64,000 nucleotides of DNA, from contig NZ_KB731324.1 of assembly GCF_000353285.1 (NCBI RefSeq), positions 5,908,577 through 5,972,576 on the forward strand, given 5' to 3'. Origin of the DNA: Leptolyngbya boryana PCC 6306 (GTDB taxonomy: Bacteria; Cyanobacteriota; Cyanobacteriia; Leptolyngbyales; Leptolyngbyaceae). The stretch's first letter is position 1, and the number at the start of each line of letters is the position of its first letter. This document shows positions 18,387 through 28,509 of this stretch, one piece after another. Below the pieces are notes generated by a model. That model was not told the DNA's origin, made no database searches, and saw only the letters and a list, made by a program, of their open reading frames with translations. The position numbers and the translations under genes were made by a program.

Positions 18387-19223
18387 TCAAAATTGATATC
18401 GCAATTGCGCCTGCACCGCATGATCACTCACATCTTGTTTTCCTAACACCGTCTCATACCCAACCCCAACCGAAAGATTGTTGGCAAACTGCGCCTGCAC
18501 GCCAGTACTTAATCTGACAAAATCTCGATCGGGTTCTCCGGTACGAATTCGATTAGGAATCCCCGGCTGACTCGCTAATTCCGTCACAATCTCGCGGCTA
18601 CCATTCGCAAATTCATGTTCATAGTTCGCTGCAATAAATGGCGTAATAGTTGCAGAAGGAGAACGAAAATCATAAGCTAGCTGCGCGCCGATATTTAGAA
18701 TTACCGAATCCGCCTCTTGGTCAGGCACAGTCAGATTCAAAATGCTGCCATCCCGTTCGGTGTAGCCATCAATCTTCACTTTGGTATATCGCACTCCAAT
18801 CATCGGACCGACTGAGAGTTCATTTGAGCCAAGGTTATATCCAGAATTGAACCGAACCGAGAACTGCTTCCCATCTGGCTCCGCAGTCGCAGAACGAAAT
18901 CCAGTCACGTTCAGATTTCGTGTAATGTCAAATTTATTCCATCCGGAATTAATCAACGTATCCGCATAAAACTTCTCTCGGCTATAGCTGCCATAGGCTG
19001 AAACCGAGAAGCTACTCACATCTACTTCTCCAAGATTATTGTTAAGTTCACTATTATTCTGTCCATAGTTCAGTGCTAAGCCTAAAGCTAAGTTATCGGT
19101 CACACGATAATCTGCACCAATGCTGACGCTCTTGGTATCGAAATCGTAGCCAACGATGCCGTTGTTGCTATCCCAATTCCCAAAATTGAAATCTCCATTC
19201 ACGAATACGCCCAGTTTTTGATC
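18387..19223 (-). pseudogene. GDSL autotransporter esterase, 3' part (beta-barrel), cut off by IS982
   Basis: Codes for the last 278 residues of the interrupted protein: an autotransporter beta-barrel of alternating amphipathic strands (KSVSIGADYRVTDNLALGLA; LSVGPMIGVRYTKVKIDGYT) ending in the outer-membrane signature ...QAQLRYQF with a terminal Phe. The frame seen upstream of 19224 comes from the IS and is not native. Removing the IS and one 7-bp target copy joins this piece in frame with 20245-21183, giving 591 residues. Confidence 0.88.
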
Positions 19224-19230
19224 TGGGTTA
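19224..19230. repeat. Target site duplication, left copy
   Basis: TGGGTTA, identical to 20245-20251, directly flanking the IS ends. Confidence 0.9.
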
Positions 19231-20244
19231 ACGTGAGTTCGACACGCTAAAAGATGGCAGGAGGCAAAGCAGGCAACCCTTTCGGTTGCAAATCGAGCGA
19301 CGGTAACTTGGGCTGATAGGTGTAAGCAATCAACCCGGCCATCAGGTTGACCAGAAAATTCCAATAACTGCGATGACGAGAATGCTCAATCTGACAAATG
19401 TTCTTCAATTGGTCATTCACTGACTCAATGAGGGAACGCTTTCGCAGCAGAATCTTATCCATCAGCGTGACGAGCTTCTGTTTCATATTGCGCTTGCGTT
19501 TGGTGATCAGTTTCAAGCCGCGCTCGTACAGTTCCTCAAACAACTTCTGTGAGATATAGCCCCGGTCTCCAAACAGCTTGCCGAAGATGCCTTCGGTCAT
19601 TTCAGCCACAGGAGCACGGTCGTCAGTATTGGCAGGAGTCAGCTTGAACGCCAGGAGTTCTCCGTGTTCGTTGATGATCAGATGCAACTTGAAGCCGAAC
19701 TTCCAGCCCGTTGAGCTTTTGCCCCAACCCACTTGATGTTTGAACACCTTGTGACTGTGGGCACGGGCGGGATGGCACACCTCAATTGGAGTGGAATCGA
19801 CAAAGGCAATCCCCGTCATCTCGCCGCGTCGGGTCATCAGGAAGCAACACAACAGCATCAAGCACCAAGGCATCAGTTCCACAAATCGGGTGTAGCTCAC
19901 CAAATTCGGAAACGCTTTGCGCCAATGCGGTAGAACGGTCAGGGTATAGAAATCCTTGAATGTCCTTGCACCAGAAGCATGAAAGGCAATCACGATGGTC
20001 ATCACTTCACTCAAGCGCAACCGGGAACGACTGCGTTTCTCTCCAGGCATCGACGGCAGTTGGGGCTGGTGTGCCCATGCCCATTCAAAGGTCTGGCAGA
20101 AGTCGTCTACGTCGCAGAACAAAGCTGTCAGGTCGAGGCGCGATACGATAGGTTCCATAAGCTGAGACTCGAAAGATTTTGATTACTCTTTCAAACGTAG
20201 TCTCAGCTTTTCTTTTGCGCTACTTTCCCTCGTCGAACTCACGT
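19231..20244 (-). mobile_element. IS982-family insertion sequence (1,014 bp)
   Basis: Terminal inverted repeats ACGTGAGTTCGAC at 19231-19243 and its exact complement at 20232-20244, a 7-bp target duplication TGGGTTA, and one transposase gene. The length and single ORF fit IS982. All parts look intact, and the target copies are identical, so the insertion is probably recent. Confidence 0.93.
19247..20158 (-). CDS. IS982-family transposase
   Basis: A 303-residue DDE transposase. The catalytic acids are visible at Asp121 (IAFVDSTPIEVCH), Asp198 (LFGDRGYIS) and Glu245 (SLIESVNDQLK). The family block GWKFGFKLHLIINEHGELLA lies between them. It is complete, with no frameshift, and fills nearly the whole element. 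Confidence 0.94.
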   Translation of the reverse strand: MEPIVSRLDLTALFCDVDDFCQTFEWAWAHQPQLPSMPGEKRSRSRLRLSEVMTIVIAFHASGARTFKDFYTLTVLPHWRKAFPNLVSYTRFVELMPWCLMLLCCFLMTRRGEMTGIAFVDSTPIEVCHPARAHSHKVFKHQVGWGKSSTGWKFGFKLHLIINEHGELLAFKLTPANTDDRAPVAEMTEGIFGKLFGDRGYISQKLFEELYERGLKLITKRKRNMKQKLVTLMDKILLRKRSLIESVNDQLKNICQIEHSRHRSYWNFLVNLMAGLIAYTYQPKLPSLDLQPKGLPALPPAIF

Positions 20245-21183
20245 TGGGTTAGGGTTTTGCCGAAGCGCTAAAATTCGACCGTCTAAATCCCTGGAAGGAC
20301 GACGTGCCACGCCTAATGCAATTTCAGTCTGAGGCGCGATCGACAACGGCGCACTCAACAGCGAGAACGCATATTCTGAAATAATCTGATGCCCTCTGGC
20401 TGTCGGATGCAATTGATCCCAAAATAAAAACTGGTCGCAGTTTGCACCAGTTCCAAGACAAGCCTGCGTGACATTCGTAAAGCCAAATCGTGCCGGATCG
20501 TTGAGAACTTGGTTAAATAGCGCATTAATGTCGATCGGAACAATGCTCAAATTCGGATTACTTTGGGCAAGCGATCGTAAAGTAGCCTGCAATCCTTGAT
20601 TATGCGCGGTTGAAAGCTGCGTCAATCCCGCACTTTGCACCGGATTTCCTACCGTCCCTGGAACCCGCCCTAAATCCGGCAGATTCGGTACAACTAGCTT
20701 ATTCGCTCCTGCTGCTGTCAAACGCTGCAAAATCGCACCGATATTTCCAACCGGGATCGCTGGATTTGTGATTCCACCGCCCAGATAATCATTCGCTCCT
20801 GCCCAAACGACAAACGCCTGACTTGGACTAACAGAAGGCGAAGATTGTAAAAAGCCATTCACCTGAGTTGTGACCCCAGGTAGTAGCGGCGTAATGGTAT
20901 TGTTAGTGCCGCTTGTGGCTCCGCCGAATGCAAAATTTATCGTAGTCGGGGTCAAATTCAATTTTGTCGCAAGATCTTCAATCCAAACAACTCCATTCGT
21001 AAAACGACCATTTACATATGGCGGACTCGGTGGAACTAAACCATTTGTATTTCTAAACGCATTGCCATTATCTGAAAGACTGTCACCAAAAATTGTAAAC
21101 CCTGCGATCGCTTGAGCCTGAGCACTTACCGGAACTAAACAGGTGAGAATTGCCAGCTTAACTGCAAAAAATTGGGGTTTCAT
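20245..21183 (-). pseudogene. GDSL autotransporter esterase, 5' part (SGNH hydrolase domain)
   Basis: The first 313 residues of an EstA-like secreted esterase. Signal peptide to about AQAQ (residue 24); the GDSL block IFGDSLSDNG with Ser35; block GGATSG; the GAND block in VWAGANDYLGG; and the Asp-x-x-His pair in WDQLHPTARGH. The frame continues six bases into the IS and stops at 20239. The passenger might still be made without its barrel, but could not then be anchored in the outer membrane. Confidence 0.9.
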
Positions 21184-21484
21184 TGTATTTAATGCTACAC
21201 AGCATGTCGAATCTGAGTGTAAACCAGATAAAGCTGAGACTTTTAGAGCCGCAATTTTTATTCACGCAGTTAAAAGATCGCTGAATTTTGCTGCGAATTG
21301 TTAAGAGAATCTACCAGTTTTACCCTTCTGTATGCAGATGTTGTCTATAAACAAATTGGAAATCCTGGATGATAGAGACTATCAAGAAAATTGATAACTC
21401 TGGCTTACAATCCAGAATGAACCAGGGCAACCGAAATTGACTACTCTGGTAATGTAACGAACTCTTAAACTTTGGGCGCGAGCG
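21184..21484. other. Intergenic region between the esterase and ndhF
   Basis: Divergent promoter region of about 300 bases. I find no perfect sigma-70 pair and no strong hairpin. Confidence 0.4.
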
Positions 21485-23557
21485 ATGGAATCGATTTATC
21501 AATACGCCTGGCTCATCCCCGTCTTGCCCCTGGCAGGCGCGATGTTAGTGGGCTTCGGGCTGATTACCTTCAATAAGGATGTCAACAAGCTCCGAAAAGC
21601 GAACTCTATCTTCATCGTGTCTTTGATCGGCGCGGCGATGACCTATGCGTTTGCTCTCTTCTGGAGCCAATTTCAAGGACATGCCCCCTACACTCAATCG
21701 ATCGAGTGGGCAGCAGCCGGAGATTTCCGTCTAACGATGGGATATGTGATTGATCCACTCTCCTCGCTGATGCTGGTGGTTGTCACGACTGTAGCTTTCT
21801 TGGTGATGATCTACACCGATGGCTACATGGCACACGATCCGGGTTATGTACGCTTTTATGCTTATTTGAGCCTCTTCAGCTCCTCAATGTTAGGCTTGGT
21901 GATCAGTCCAAACCTGGTACAGGTCTACATCTTCTGGGAATTGGTGGGGATGTGTTCGTATTTGCTGATCGGGTTCTGGTTTTCCCGCAAAGCTGCGGCA
22001 GATGCTTGTCAAAAGGCATTTGTAACCAACCGAGTCGGTGACTTTGGATTATTACTTGGAATTTTGGGCTTATACTGGGCAACTCGAAGCTTTGACTTCG
22101 GAGAAATCGGCACCCGCTTGCAAGAAATGGTGGCAACGGGATCGCTCAGTGGCTTTATCGCAGCATTGTTCGCGATTTTGGTGTTCTTAGGACCAGTCGC
22201 AAAATCGGCGCAGTTTCCTTTGCATGTGTGGCTACCAGACGCAATGGAAGGTCCGACTCCGATTTCGGCCTTGATTCACGCAGCGACGATGGTTGCAGCA
22301 GGTGTGTTTTTGATCGCGCGGATGTTCCCCGTCTTTGAGGGCATTCCGGTGGTCATGGATACGATCGCTTGGACAGGATGCTTTACTGCCTTTTTGGGAG
22401 CATCGATCGCGATTACGCAAAACGACATCAAGAAAGGCTTAGCGTATTCAACGATGTCGCAGCTTGGCTACATGGTGATGGCAATGGGCGTTGGAGCTTA
22501 TAGCGCTGGATTATTCCACCTGATGACTCACGCTTATTTCAAGGCAATGCTGTTCTTAGGTTCCGGCTCAGTGATCCACGGCATGGAAGCAGTGGTTGGT
22601 CACGATGCAGCCTACGCTCAAGATATGAGAATGATGGGCGGTTTGCGGAAATACATGCCGATTACTGCCACGACCTTTTTGATTGGAACATTAGCCATTT
22701 GTGGAATTCCGCCTTTTGCTGGATTCTGGTCAAAAGATGAAATTTTGGGTTCGACCTTTGCTGTGAATCCGGTGATGTGGGCAATTGCGTGGTCAACGGC
22801 TGGCATCACAGCGTTCTACATGTTCCGGATGTACTTCACAACGTTTGAAGGCGAATTTCGAGGCGAGAGCGCTGATGTCAAGCAAACCATCAAAAACGAG
22901 CAGCTTCAACTCGCAGGTTTAGCTTTTGGGCCTGGCGCAATGGATCCTCGTGAACTCACGATCGAAGCACCCGCAGATGATCATGATCACGATCATCACC
23001 ACGACAGCGAACCGCATGAATCTCCGATTACGATGACGCTGCCGTTGATGATTCTGGCAATTCCATCCATGCTGATTGGTTTAGTCGGAACGCCGTTCGC
23101 AAACTACTTTGAGCATTTCATCCATGCACCGAGCGAGGCTGTACAAGTTGCGGCGGAAGCGGGTGAGGAAAACCTGACGGAATTCCTGATCATGGGCGGA
23201 AATTCAGTTGGGATCGCTTTGATTGGAATCACGTTGGCATCGCTGATGTATCTGCGAGGCAAAATCGATCCCAGCGCGATCGCAGCCAAATTCCCTGCGT
23301 TATATCGCTTGTCCAAGAACAAATGGTACTTCGATGAGATTTACAACGAAGTGTTTGTGATGGGAAGCCGTCGCTTAGCTCGCCAAGTCTTAGAAGTGGA
23401 TTCCAAAGTCGTAGATGGGGTCGTCAACCTCGCTGGACTCGCCACCGTCTTAACCGGCGAAGGACTGAAATACTTCGATAATGGGCGCGCTCAATTCTAT
23501 GCGCTGATTATCTTCATCGCAGTTCTAGGATTAGTCGTCTTCTCCGGTATCACCTGA
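21485..23557 (+). CDS. ndhF: NAD(P)H-quinone oxidoreductase subunit 5 (NdhF1 type)
   Basis: Antiporter-like proton-pumping subunit at the tip of the membrane arm of NDH-1, used in respiration and cyclic electron flow. It has 690 residues with 15-16 membrane helices. Motifs: [20 protein letters not shown], the [20 protein letters not shown] block and [20 protein letters not shown]. The start [19 protein letters not shown] fits NdhF1 rather than the CO2-uptake NdhF3/F4. A His/Asp-rich loop ([17 protein letters not shown], near residue 500) sits before the last helices. It is followed by ndhD, 151 bases apart. Confidence 0.93.
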   Translation: MESIYQYAWLIPVLPLAGAMLVGFGLITFNKDVNKLRKANSIFIVSLIGAAMTYAFALFWSQFQGHAPYTQSIEWAAAGDFRLTMGYVIDPLSSLMLVVVTTVAFLVMIYTDGYMAHDPGYVRFYAYLSLFSSSMLGLVISPNLVQVYIFWELVGMCSYLLIGFWFSRKAAADACQKAFVTNRVGDFGLLLGILGLYWATRSFDFGEIGTRLQEMVATGSLSGFIAALFAILVFLGPVAKSAQFPLHVWLPDAMEGPTPISALIHAATMVAAGVFLIARMFPVFEGIPVVMDTIAWTGCFTAFLGASIAITQNDIKKGLAYSTMSQLGYMVMAMGVGAYSAGLFHLMTHAYFKAMLFLGSGSVIHGMEAVVGHDAAYAQDMRMMGGLRKYMPITATTFLIGTLAICGIPPFAGFWSKDEILGSTFAVNPVMWAIAWSTAGITAFYMFRMYFTTFEGEFRGESADVKQTIKNEQLQLAGLAFGPGAMDPRELTIEAPADDHDHDHHHDSEPHESPITMTLPLMILAIPSMLIGLVGTPFANYFEHFIHAPSEAVQVAAEAGEENLTEFLIMGGNSVGIALIGITLASLMYLRGKIDPSAIAAKFPALYRLSKNKWYFDEIYNEVFVMGSRRLARQVLEVDSKVVDGVVNLAGLATVLTGEGLKYFDNGRAQFYALIIFIAVLGLVVFSGIT

Positions 23558-23708
23558 TTGGCTGGCACAGGGTGGGGTTCGCCTCACCCTGCTCCATCTG
23601 CAAATAGTCTTAACAATCCTGAGGTTTCAGAAAGAACCGACTAGGATTGTCATATCACGAATCCATACGAATTCTTTTGCTACTCATAAACAAATCTTAA
23701 CAGTACGC

Positions 23709-25313
23709 ATGGTGACAGCAAATTTTCCTTGGCTGACCACGATCATTCTTTTCCCGATCGTTGCGTCACTCGCCATTCCCTTCCTCCCCGACAAAGATGG
23801 CAAAACCGTTCGCTGGTATTCCCTAATTGTCGGATTGCTTGATTTTCTGCTCATTGTCTATACGTTCTACACCCAGTACGATTTCTCCAACCCAGAGATG
23901 CAGCTCGTCGAGCGCTATGCCTGGATTCCTCAAATTGATCTCAATTGGTCAGTTGGCGTGGACGGGCTGTCGATGCCGTTGGTGATTCTGACTGGATTTA
24001 TTACGACATTGGCAATTTTGGCAGCATGGCCTGTGACCTTCAAGCCACGCCTATTTTATTTCCTCATGTTGGCAATGTACGGCGGACAGATCGCTGTATT
24101 TGCCGTTCAAGATCTACTGCTGTTCTTCCTAGCGTGGGAATTAGAACTCGTTCCGGTCTATTTCTTGCTGGCAATTTGGGGCGGGAAAAAGCGGTTGTAT
24201 GCAGCAACAAAGTTTATCTTGTACACCGCAGGCGGTTCGCTGTTCATTTTGGTTGCGGCATTAGCGATGGCGTTTTATGGCGATACGCCTTCGTTCGATA
24301 TGCAAACCTTGGCGCATCGAGGCTTCCCGGTCAACTTTCAGTTATGGATTTATGCGGCTTTCTTAATCGCTTATGCGGTGAAGTTGCCGATTATCCCGTT
24401 GCATACGTGGTTGCCGGATGCTCACGGGGAAGCAACTGCACCCGTGCATATGTTGCTGGCTGGAATTCTCTTGAAGATGGGCGGATATGCCTTGATTCGG
24501 ATGAATGCAGAAATGCTGCCTGCGGCTCATGCGATCGTGGCTCCAGCACTAGTGATTCTGGGTGTCGTGAATATCATTTACGCGGCATTAACTTCATTTG
24601 CACAACGCAACCTCAAGCGGAAAATTGCTTACTCTTCGATCTCCCATATGGGCTTTGTGCTGATTGGGATCGCATCGTTTACTGATTTAGGCTTAAGCGG
24701 TGCAGTGCTACAAATGGTGTCGCATGGTTTGATCGGAGCGAGTTTGTTCTTCTTAGTGGGAGCAACTTACGATCGTACTCACACCTTGATGCTGGACGAG
24801 ATGGGCGGCGTTGGTAAACAGATGCCGAGGATCTTCTCGATGTTTACGGCATGTTCGCTCGCATCCTTGGCATTGCCTGGAATGAGCGGATTTGTAGCGG
24901 AATTGATGGTGTTTGTTGGGTTTGCGACCAGTGATGCTTACAGCATGACGTTCCGGGTAATTGTCGTGGCACTGGCTGCGATCGGAGTCATTCTCACCCC
25001 GATTTATCTATTGTCGATGCTGCGTGAGATCTTCTACGGTCCTGAAAATAAAGAGTTAACGTCACACGAAAATCTGATCGATGCAGAGCCGCGTGAGGTG
25101 TTTATCATTGCCTCGTTGCTGGTTCCCATTATCGGCATCGGCTTCTATCCGAAAATGCTGACACAGATTTATGACTCGAAAACTTTGCAGTTAACGGCAC
25201 GTCTGCGAGATGAAGTGCCGACCTTAGCAGATCGCAAGGGAACGAATGCGATCGCGCTCAGCGACAGCAAAGCTGCCATCACGCCAGCAGTCTCGGCTCC
25301 TTCGATTCGCTAA
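23709..25313 (+). CDS. ndhD: NAD(P)H-quinone oxidoreductase subunit 4 (NdhD1 type)
   Basis: Second antiporter-like proton-pumping subunit of NDH-1. It has 534 residues and about 14 helices; family blocks [40 protein letters not shown] and [19 protein letters not shown] are present, each with the conserved Glu or Lys of the proton path. Pairing with an NdhF1-type gene suggests the respiratory/cyclic complex. No cup gene follows. It ends at the terminator 25493-25532. Confidence 0.93.
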   Translation: MVTANFPWLTTIILFPIVASLAIPFLPDKDGKTVRWYSLIVGLLDFLLIVYTFYTQYDFSNPEMQLVERYAWIPQIDLNWSVGVDGLSMPLVILTGFITTLAILAAWPVTFKPRLFYFLMLAMYGGQIAVFAVQDLLLFFLAWELELVPVYFLLAIWGGKKRLYAATKFILYTAGGSLFILVAALAMAFYGDTPSFDMQTLAHRGFPVNFQLWIYAAFLIAYAVKLPIIPLHTWLPDAHGEATAPVHMLLAGILLKMGGYALIRMNAEMLPAAHAIVAPALVILGVVNIIYAALTSFAQRNLKRKIAYSSISHMGFVLIGIASFTDLGLSGAVLQMVSHGLIGASLFFLVGATYDRTHTLMLDEMGGVGKQMPRIFSMFTACSLASLALPGMSGFVAELMVFVGFATSDAYSMTFRVIVVALAAIGVILTPIYLLSMLREIFYGPENKELTSHENLIDAEPREVFIIASLLVPIIGIGFYPKMLTQIYDSKTLQLTARLRDEVPTLADRKGTNAIALSDSKAAITPAVSAPSIR

Positions 25314-25492
25314 TGTGCTAGATTCAACTCTCTAATCATCTCCAAGTAGTTCACCTAAATTCGATGGGGAGATAGAGGGATAGGGGATAAAAGTGAAGAT
25401 CTGAAATCATGGTTGCTACCCCCCACTCCCCATCTCCCCACTCCGCAAAATTAATGCGGTTGACTAGATGCTTCTCTTCATTTATATGACTG

Positions 25493-25532
25493 AAAAAACG
25501 CGGGCATTCCACTTAGGAACCCCGCGTTTTTT
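25493..25532. terminator. Bidirectional terminator between ndhD and the Crp-type gene
   Basis: Arms AAAAAACGCGGG and CCCGCGTTTTTT, a perfect 12-bp stem with A and T runs on opposite sides, so it serves both convergent genes. Confidence 0.9.
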
Positions 25533-25563
25533 AACTTCAACCTTCTACAGCTACCAGCCCAAT

Positions 25564-26283
25564 CTAATTTTCGTTCAACTTTCCTTCTGACCGAGTAATC
25601 ACTGAATCGGTAGGCAAGCATAGTAGATTGTCACCCTGAGTCTTAATCATGCCTTTCTGACGCAATTTACCCATTAACCGCGTCACGGTCACCCGTGTAG
25701 ATCCGATCGCGCTTCCAATTTGCGCATGCGTCAATGGGAACGGTAGGCAATACCCTTCATCAGTCGGTTCCCCATACTCTTCGATCAAGAGCGTCAAGAA
25801 GCCCAGTAAGCGATCGATCGTTCGACGCTGACCTAACGTACTCAACCACAGCAACTTCCGCTGATGCTGATACCGGAACGCATCCAATACCTCACGACGA
25901 AAATGTGGCCAATTATCCAGATCGTGCCAGTACATCCACACGACCGAAGTCTGATCCACATGTGCGTAGGCTTGGAGCGTAAACGGTGATTGAGCAACAA
26001 TTTCAAACGGTTGACCCGTTCCAACAAATCCCAAAAATGCTTCTTCAGGACTGATGCGAGCCAAACGGGATGCATTGCCGCCTGTCGCATTCACCTGCGC
26101 CGTTCCAACTAACCGAACCGCACCTTTCTGAACCAAATAGAGCAAACCGGGGCGAGTCGGAACCCGCTCATCTTTACTAAAATTGCGGACACGATAATGC
26201 TCTTGTGCCCAATCGATAATTCGTTGCCAAGTTAGGAATGGACGAGCCGCATCGGAATTTTGAGGAGAATTAACTGAGTACAT
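25564..26283 (-). CDS. Crp/Fnr-family transcriptional regulator
   Basis: A 239-residue protein. An N-terminal cyclic-nucleotide-binding-like beta-roll (about residues 20-130) lacks the usual cAMP-contact sequence, so it may sense something else or nothing. A C-terminal winged helix has a recognition helix in LTHAQIGSAIGSTRVTVTRL (about residues 184-203). Several such regulators exist in cyanobacteria; I cannot assign one. An imperfectly placed palindrome upstream (26449-26463) could be its operator. Confidence 0.85.
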   Translation of the reverse strand: MYSVNSPQNSDAARPFLTWQRIIDWAQEHYRVRNFSKDERVPTRPGLLYLVQKGAVRLVGTAQVNATGGNASRLARISPEEAFLGFVGTGQPFEIVAQSPFTLQAYAHVDQTSVVWMYWHDLDNWPHFRREVLDAFRYQHQRKLLWLSTLGQRRTIDRLLGFLTLLIEEYGEPTDEGYCLPFPLTHAQIGSAIGSTRVTVTRLMGKLRQKGMIKTQGDNLLCLPTDSVITRSEGKLNEN

Positions 26284-26448
26284 AAGTTATAGGCTGTTTG
26301 AGAACAATGGGACTTTGACAAGCGCTGAGTTGTCAGCGAGATTGCAATCAAGTCACAGGCGAACCAGGTAGGATGAGCAATCGCTGTAAGGTTGCCTAAA
26401 TTTCACTGACTTACGAGATCATACTTAGAAAATGACATATCGCCAGTG

Positions 26449-26463
26449 AGATCACGGTGATCT
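26449..26463. promoter_or_regulatory. Perfect 15-bp palindrome, possible operator
   Basis: AGATCAC-G-GTGATCT between the divergent Crp-type gene (start 26283) and the gene at 26483. It does not match NtcA or the CRP consensus exactly. Placement 20 bases before the rightward start suggests a repressor or activator site for that gene. Confidence 0.3.
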
Positions 26464-26482
26464 TTACAGAATTGACCATAAA

Positions 26483-27445
26483 ATGCTGGTATTTTTGAAC
26501 TTTTTAAACCGAAACCTATCCCATTTCAGAGCGCAAACCGTAATTACTGTGAATTGTAACCTACCGAAGATCACTTATCCTACGCTCCGCTCATTGTTAC
26601 TGCTGAAAATTTATGAGGCAATCTCCCTACGGAAAGATGTTCAAGTAGCAAATCAGTCGATCGAGAATTCAGACTTTCAAAAAAACCGAGAAATCATCAA
26701 GCTTCTAGCGCCTCGCCCTGCTTTAAAACGAGTTAAAAGTGCGACTTCGGTAGTGGCATATGCCTCGACAATCGCCTTGCAATTGGGGGCGAGATCCAGT
26801 TCAACACCTGCGGAAATTGCGGACAAAATCATTCACTTTCTGCGACACTCTCCATCTAATCTTTCGGATGAAGAAACTGAAAATCAGCTTCTCCGTGATC
26901 TCACGGTGACTTACCTAGAGCCGGGCAGATTGGTATTTGAATTTGGCGATCGCGCGATCGCCAAATATCTTCAGGAAATCCTTTCTCACTGCACCGATGA
27001 GACGAACAGAGCTTCTGACAGGTCATTTCTCAGACTGAAGCGCGAATCCTCCGGTGACTCTAAAATCTTCCTCTGTCAGTACAGTTACGCGCGATGCACC
27101 GCCCTGATCGAGATGGCATCTCGTTCCAATCACATAGATAAAAGTGTAGAAAATGATTCAGCTAAATGGCTGAACGAAAGTAAATTTTTATTACAAAAAG
27201 AATCAGAGTTGCTGTCTCAAATCATCGCGACGCTAGATGAATGGGAGGAGACAAATCCTCTAACCCTTGCTATTTCTCTGAGTGAAGCCTTTCAGACTTT
27301 TTATCAGAATTGCCAAATTGTAAAGTACGACACAATTCATCTTCAGGTGGCACAATGTCGATTAGCTTTAGTAATGATTACTCATTGGCTGTTAAAACAG
27401 CTTTTAGAGCAGGGACTTGGTGTTGTAGCGCCGGAAACACTTTAA
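26483..27445 (+). CDS. Arginyl-tRNA synthetase-like protein lacking the catalytic core (DALR domain)
   Basis: A 320-residue protein that joins two ArgRS end domains without the enzyme between them. Residues 35-170 resemble the N-terminal additional domain of ArgRS (VAYASTIALQLGARSSSTPA, EIADKIIHFL, then YLEPGRLVFEFGDRAIAKYL). Residues 200-320 resemble the DALR anticodon-binding domain (FLCQYSYARCTALIEMA; FQTFYQNCQIVKYDTIHL; CRLALVMITHWLLKQLLEQG). The HIGH and KMSKS motifs of a class I synthetase are absent. It probably binds tRNA; the role is unknown. The exact start is uncertain because no good ribosome binding site precedes 26483. Confidence 0.75.
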   Translation: MLVFLNFLNRNLSHFRAQTVITVNCNLPKITYPTLRSLLLLKIYEAISLRKDVQVANQSIENSDFQKNREIIKLLAPRPALKRVKSATSVVAYASTIALQLGARSSSTPAEIADKIIHFLRHSPSNLSDEETENQLLRDLTVTYLEPGRLVFEFGDRAIAKYLQEILSHCTDETNRASDRSFLRLKRESSGDSKIFLCQYSYARCTALIEMASRSNHIDKSVENDSAKWLNESKFLLQKESELLSQIIATLDEWEETNPLTLAISLSEAFQTFYQNCQIVKYDTIHLQVAQCRLALVMITHWLLKQLLEQGLGVVAPETL

Positions 27446-27521
27446 TTTTCGATTCGGGATCGTTTTATCCTGTCACACCGTCGTCATGTTATCGACATAA
27501 CGAATTTTTATCGACAAACAC

Positions 27522-27550
27522 GTGACAAAGCTATTGAACCCGCCTATAGT
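27522..27550 (+). promoter_or_regulatory. Candidate sigma-70-type promoter for a small RNA
   Basis: GTGACA (27522-27527) and TATAGT (27545-27550) with a 17-base spacer, in the gap after the ArgRS-like gene and before a terminator. Confidence 0.4.
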
Positions 27551-27556
27551 ATTGGA

Positions 27557-27620
27557 GTGTGAGGAGCGAACCAGTTAGAACGCCGAGACGAAACACGGCC
27601 AGTCGTCGGCGTTCTTTCTG
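27557..27620 (+). ncRNA. Candidate short sRNA with a Yfr1-complementary segment
   Basis: A promoter-like pair upstream and a terminator hairpin downstream define a transcript of about 60 bases. Its 5' part contains GTGTGAGGAG, complementary to 10 of 11 bases of the cyanobacterial sRNA Yfr1 core motif (ACUCCUCACAC, established knowledge). The start site is inferred from the -10 box only. It could also be just the 3' end of the upstream transcript. Confidence 0.3.
27577..27615 (+). terminator. Intrinsic terminator, rightward
   Basis: Arms AGAACGCCGA (27577-27586) and TCGGCGTTCT (27606-27615), then TTTCTGTTTT. It ends rightward transcription before the convergent HAD gene. Confidence 0.8.
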
Positions 27621-27622
27621 TT

Positions 27623-28447
27623 TTAAAGCAAAAATTTCCGAATGGCGATCGCAGCTCCATCTGCTTCAACGCTCGGCGCAACCCAATCGGCATATTGTTG
27701 GACTCCGCCCGGAGCATCTCCCATTGCCACCCCAATTCCAGCATATTGAATCATTTCGAGATCGTTGAAGTTATCACCGATCGTCATCACGTTCTCAGGC
27801 TTCAGACCCAGAATTTCTTCAGCTAAATACTTCACAGCCGTTCCTTTATTTGCAGCCGGATTCGTTGCCTCAAAGAACGTTGCGACAGATTTTGTTAGGT
27901 AAAGCTCAGCAGGAGTGTACTGCTTCTGAAGCGACCCCAGCATCGTATCAATGAGTTCAGTGTCGTCGCTGAGCGCCAAAACTTTTGTCAGTTCCATATC
28001 TAATGTATTCCGCAGATCCCCAACTTCGATTGGGACAATGCCTGATCGCTGAACATAAGCTGCCGTCTCCGGAGTCATCGATCGAATATAGAGATCGTCA
28101 TTGATATAGAAATGAATTGATAACAATTCTCGGAGATGCGATTGCTCAAAATAGTCGAGCAGTTCCAAGACTTGTGCTTTGGGAACTGACCATTGCCGTA
28201 GAATCTGATTCGTCGCAGGATCTTGAATCCATGCGCCTTGATAGGCAATTAACGGCAGAGAAGACCCCACGGTTTGATAAAAGCGCAGTGCAGAGCGATA
28301 CATGCGACCCGTCGCGATCGCAATTTGCACCCCAGAATTCTGTGCGTCGGAAATCGCTGCAAGCACAGGTTCGCGGATATTATTAGACTTGCCTGCGATT
28401 GTCCCGTCAATGTCTAAGACCAATAATCGAATATCAGAGTGCTGCAT
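27623..28447 (-). CDS. Cof-type HAD-IIB hydrolase
   Basis: A 274-residue phosphatase-like protein. HAD motif I is LDIDGTIAG with Asp12 and Asp14; motif II is in IAIATGRMY; the type IIB cap lies in the middle; motif IV is TIGDNFNDLEMIQYAG, and the following GVAMGDAP is the usual Cof ending. The likely substrate is a small phosphorylated sugar or nucleotide, not determinable here. It is divergent from the CDF gene, with about 60 bases for both promoters. Confidence 0.9.
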   Translation of the reverse strand: MQHSDIRLLVLDIDGTIAGKSNNIREPVLAAISDAQNSGVQIAIATGRMYRSALRFYQTVGSSLPLIAYQGAWIQDPATNQILRQWSVPKAQVLELLDYFEQSHLRELLSIHFYINDDLYIRSMTPETAAYVQRSGIVPIEVGDLRNTLDMELTKVLALSDDTELIDTMLGSLQKQYTPAELYLTKSVATFFEATNPAANKGTAVKYLAEEILGLKPENVMTIGDNFNDLEMIQYAGIGVAMGDAPGGVQQYADWVAPSVEADGAAIAIRKFLL

Positions 28448-28509
28448 AACTTAAATTCAGGGTGAGGGATGTCAGCCTTTTCCATCATCCTCCTACCTTA
28501 GAGCGCGTT

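Noticed and set aside
19224-19364. Native N-terminus of the beta-barrel ORF extending to 19364
   Set aside because: This part reads through the IS end and is not autotransporter sequence.
22979-23030. His/Asp-rich loop of NdhF as a novel metal site
   Set aside because: A variable acidic, His-rich loop before the last helices is probably common in cyanobacterial NdhF1; nothing else supports a special function.
23945-24685. Long alternative frame (246 codons) inside ndhD
   Set aside because: It runs in another frame of a clearly conserved gene and shows no domain; a shadow ORF.
25420-25445. CCCCAxTCCCC-type repeats after ndhD
   Set aside because: Short C-rich intergenic strings of this kind are frequent in cyanobacterial genomes and show no clear unit structure here.
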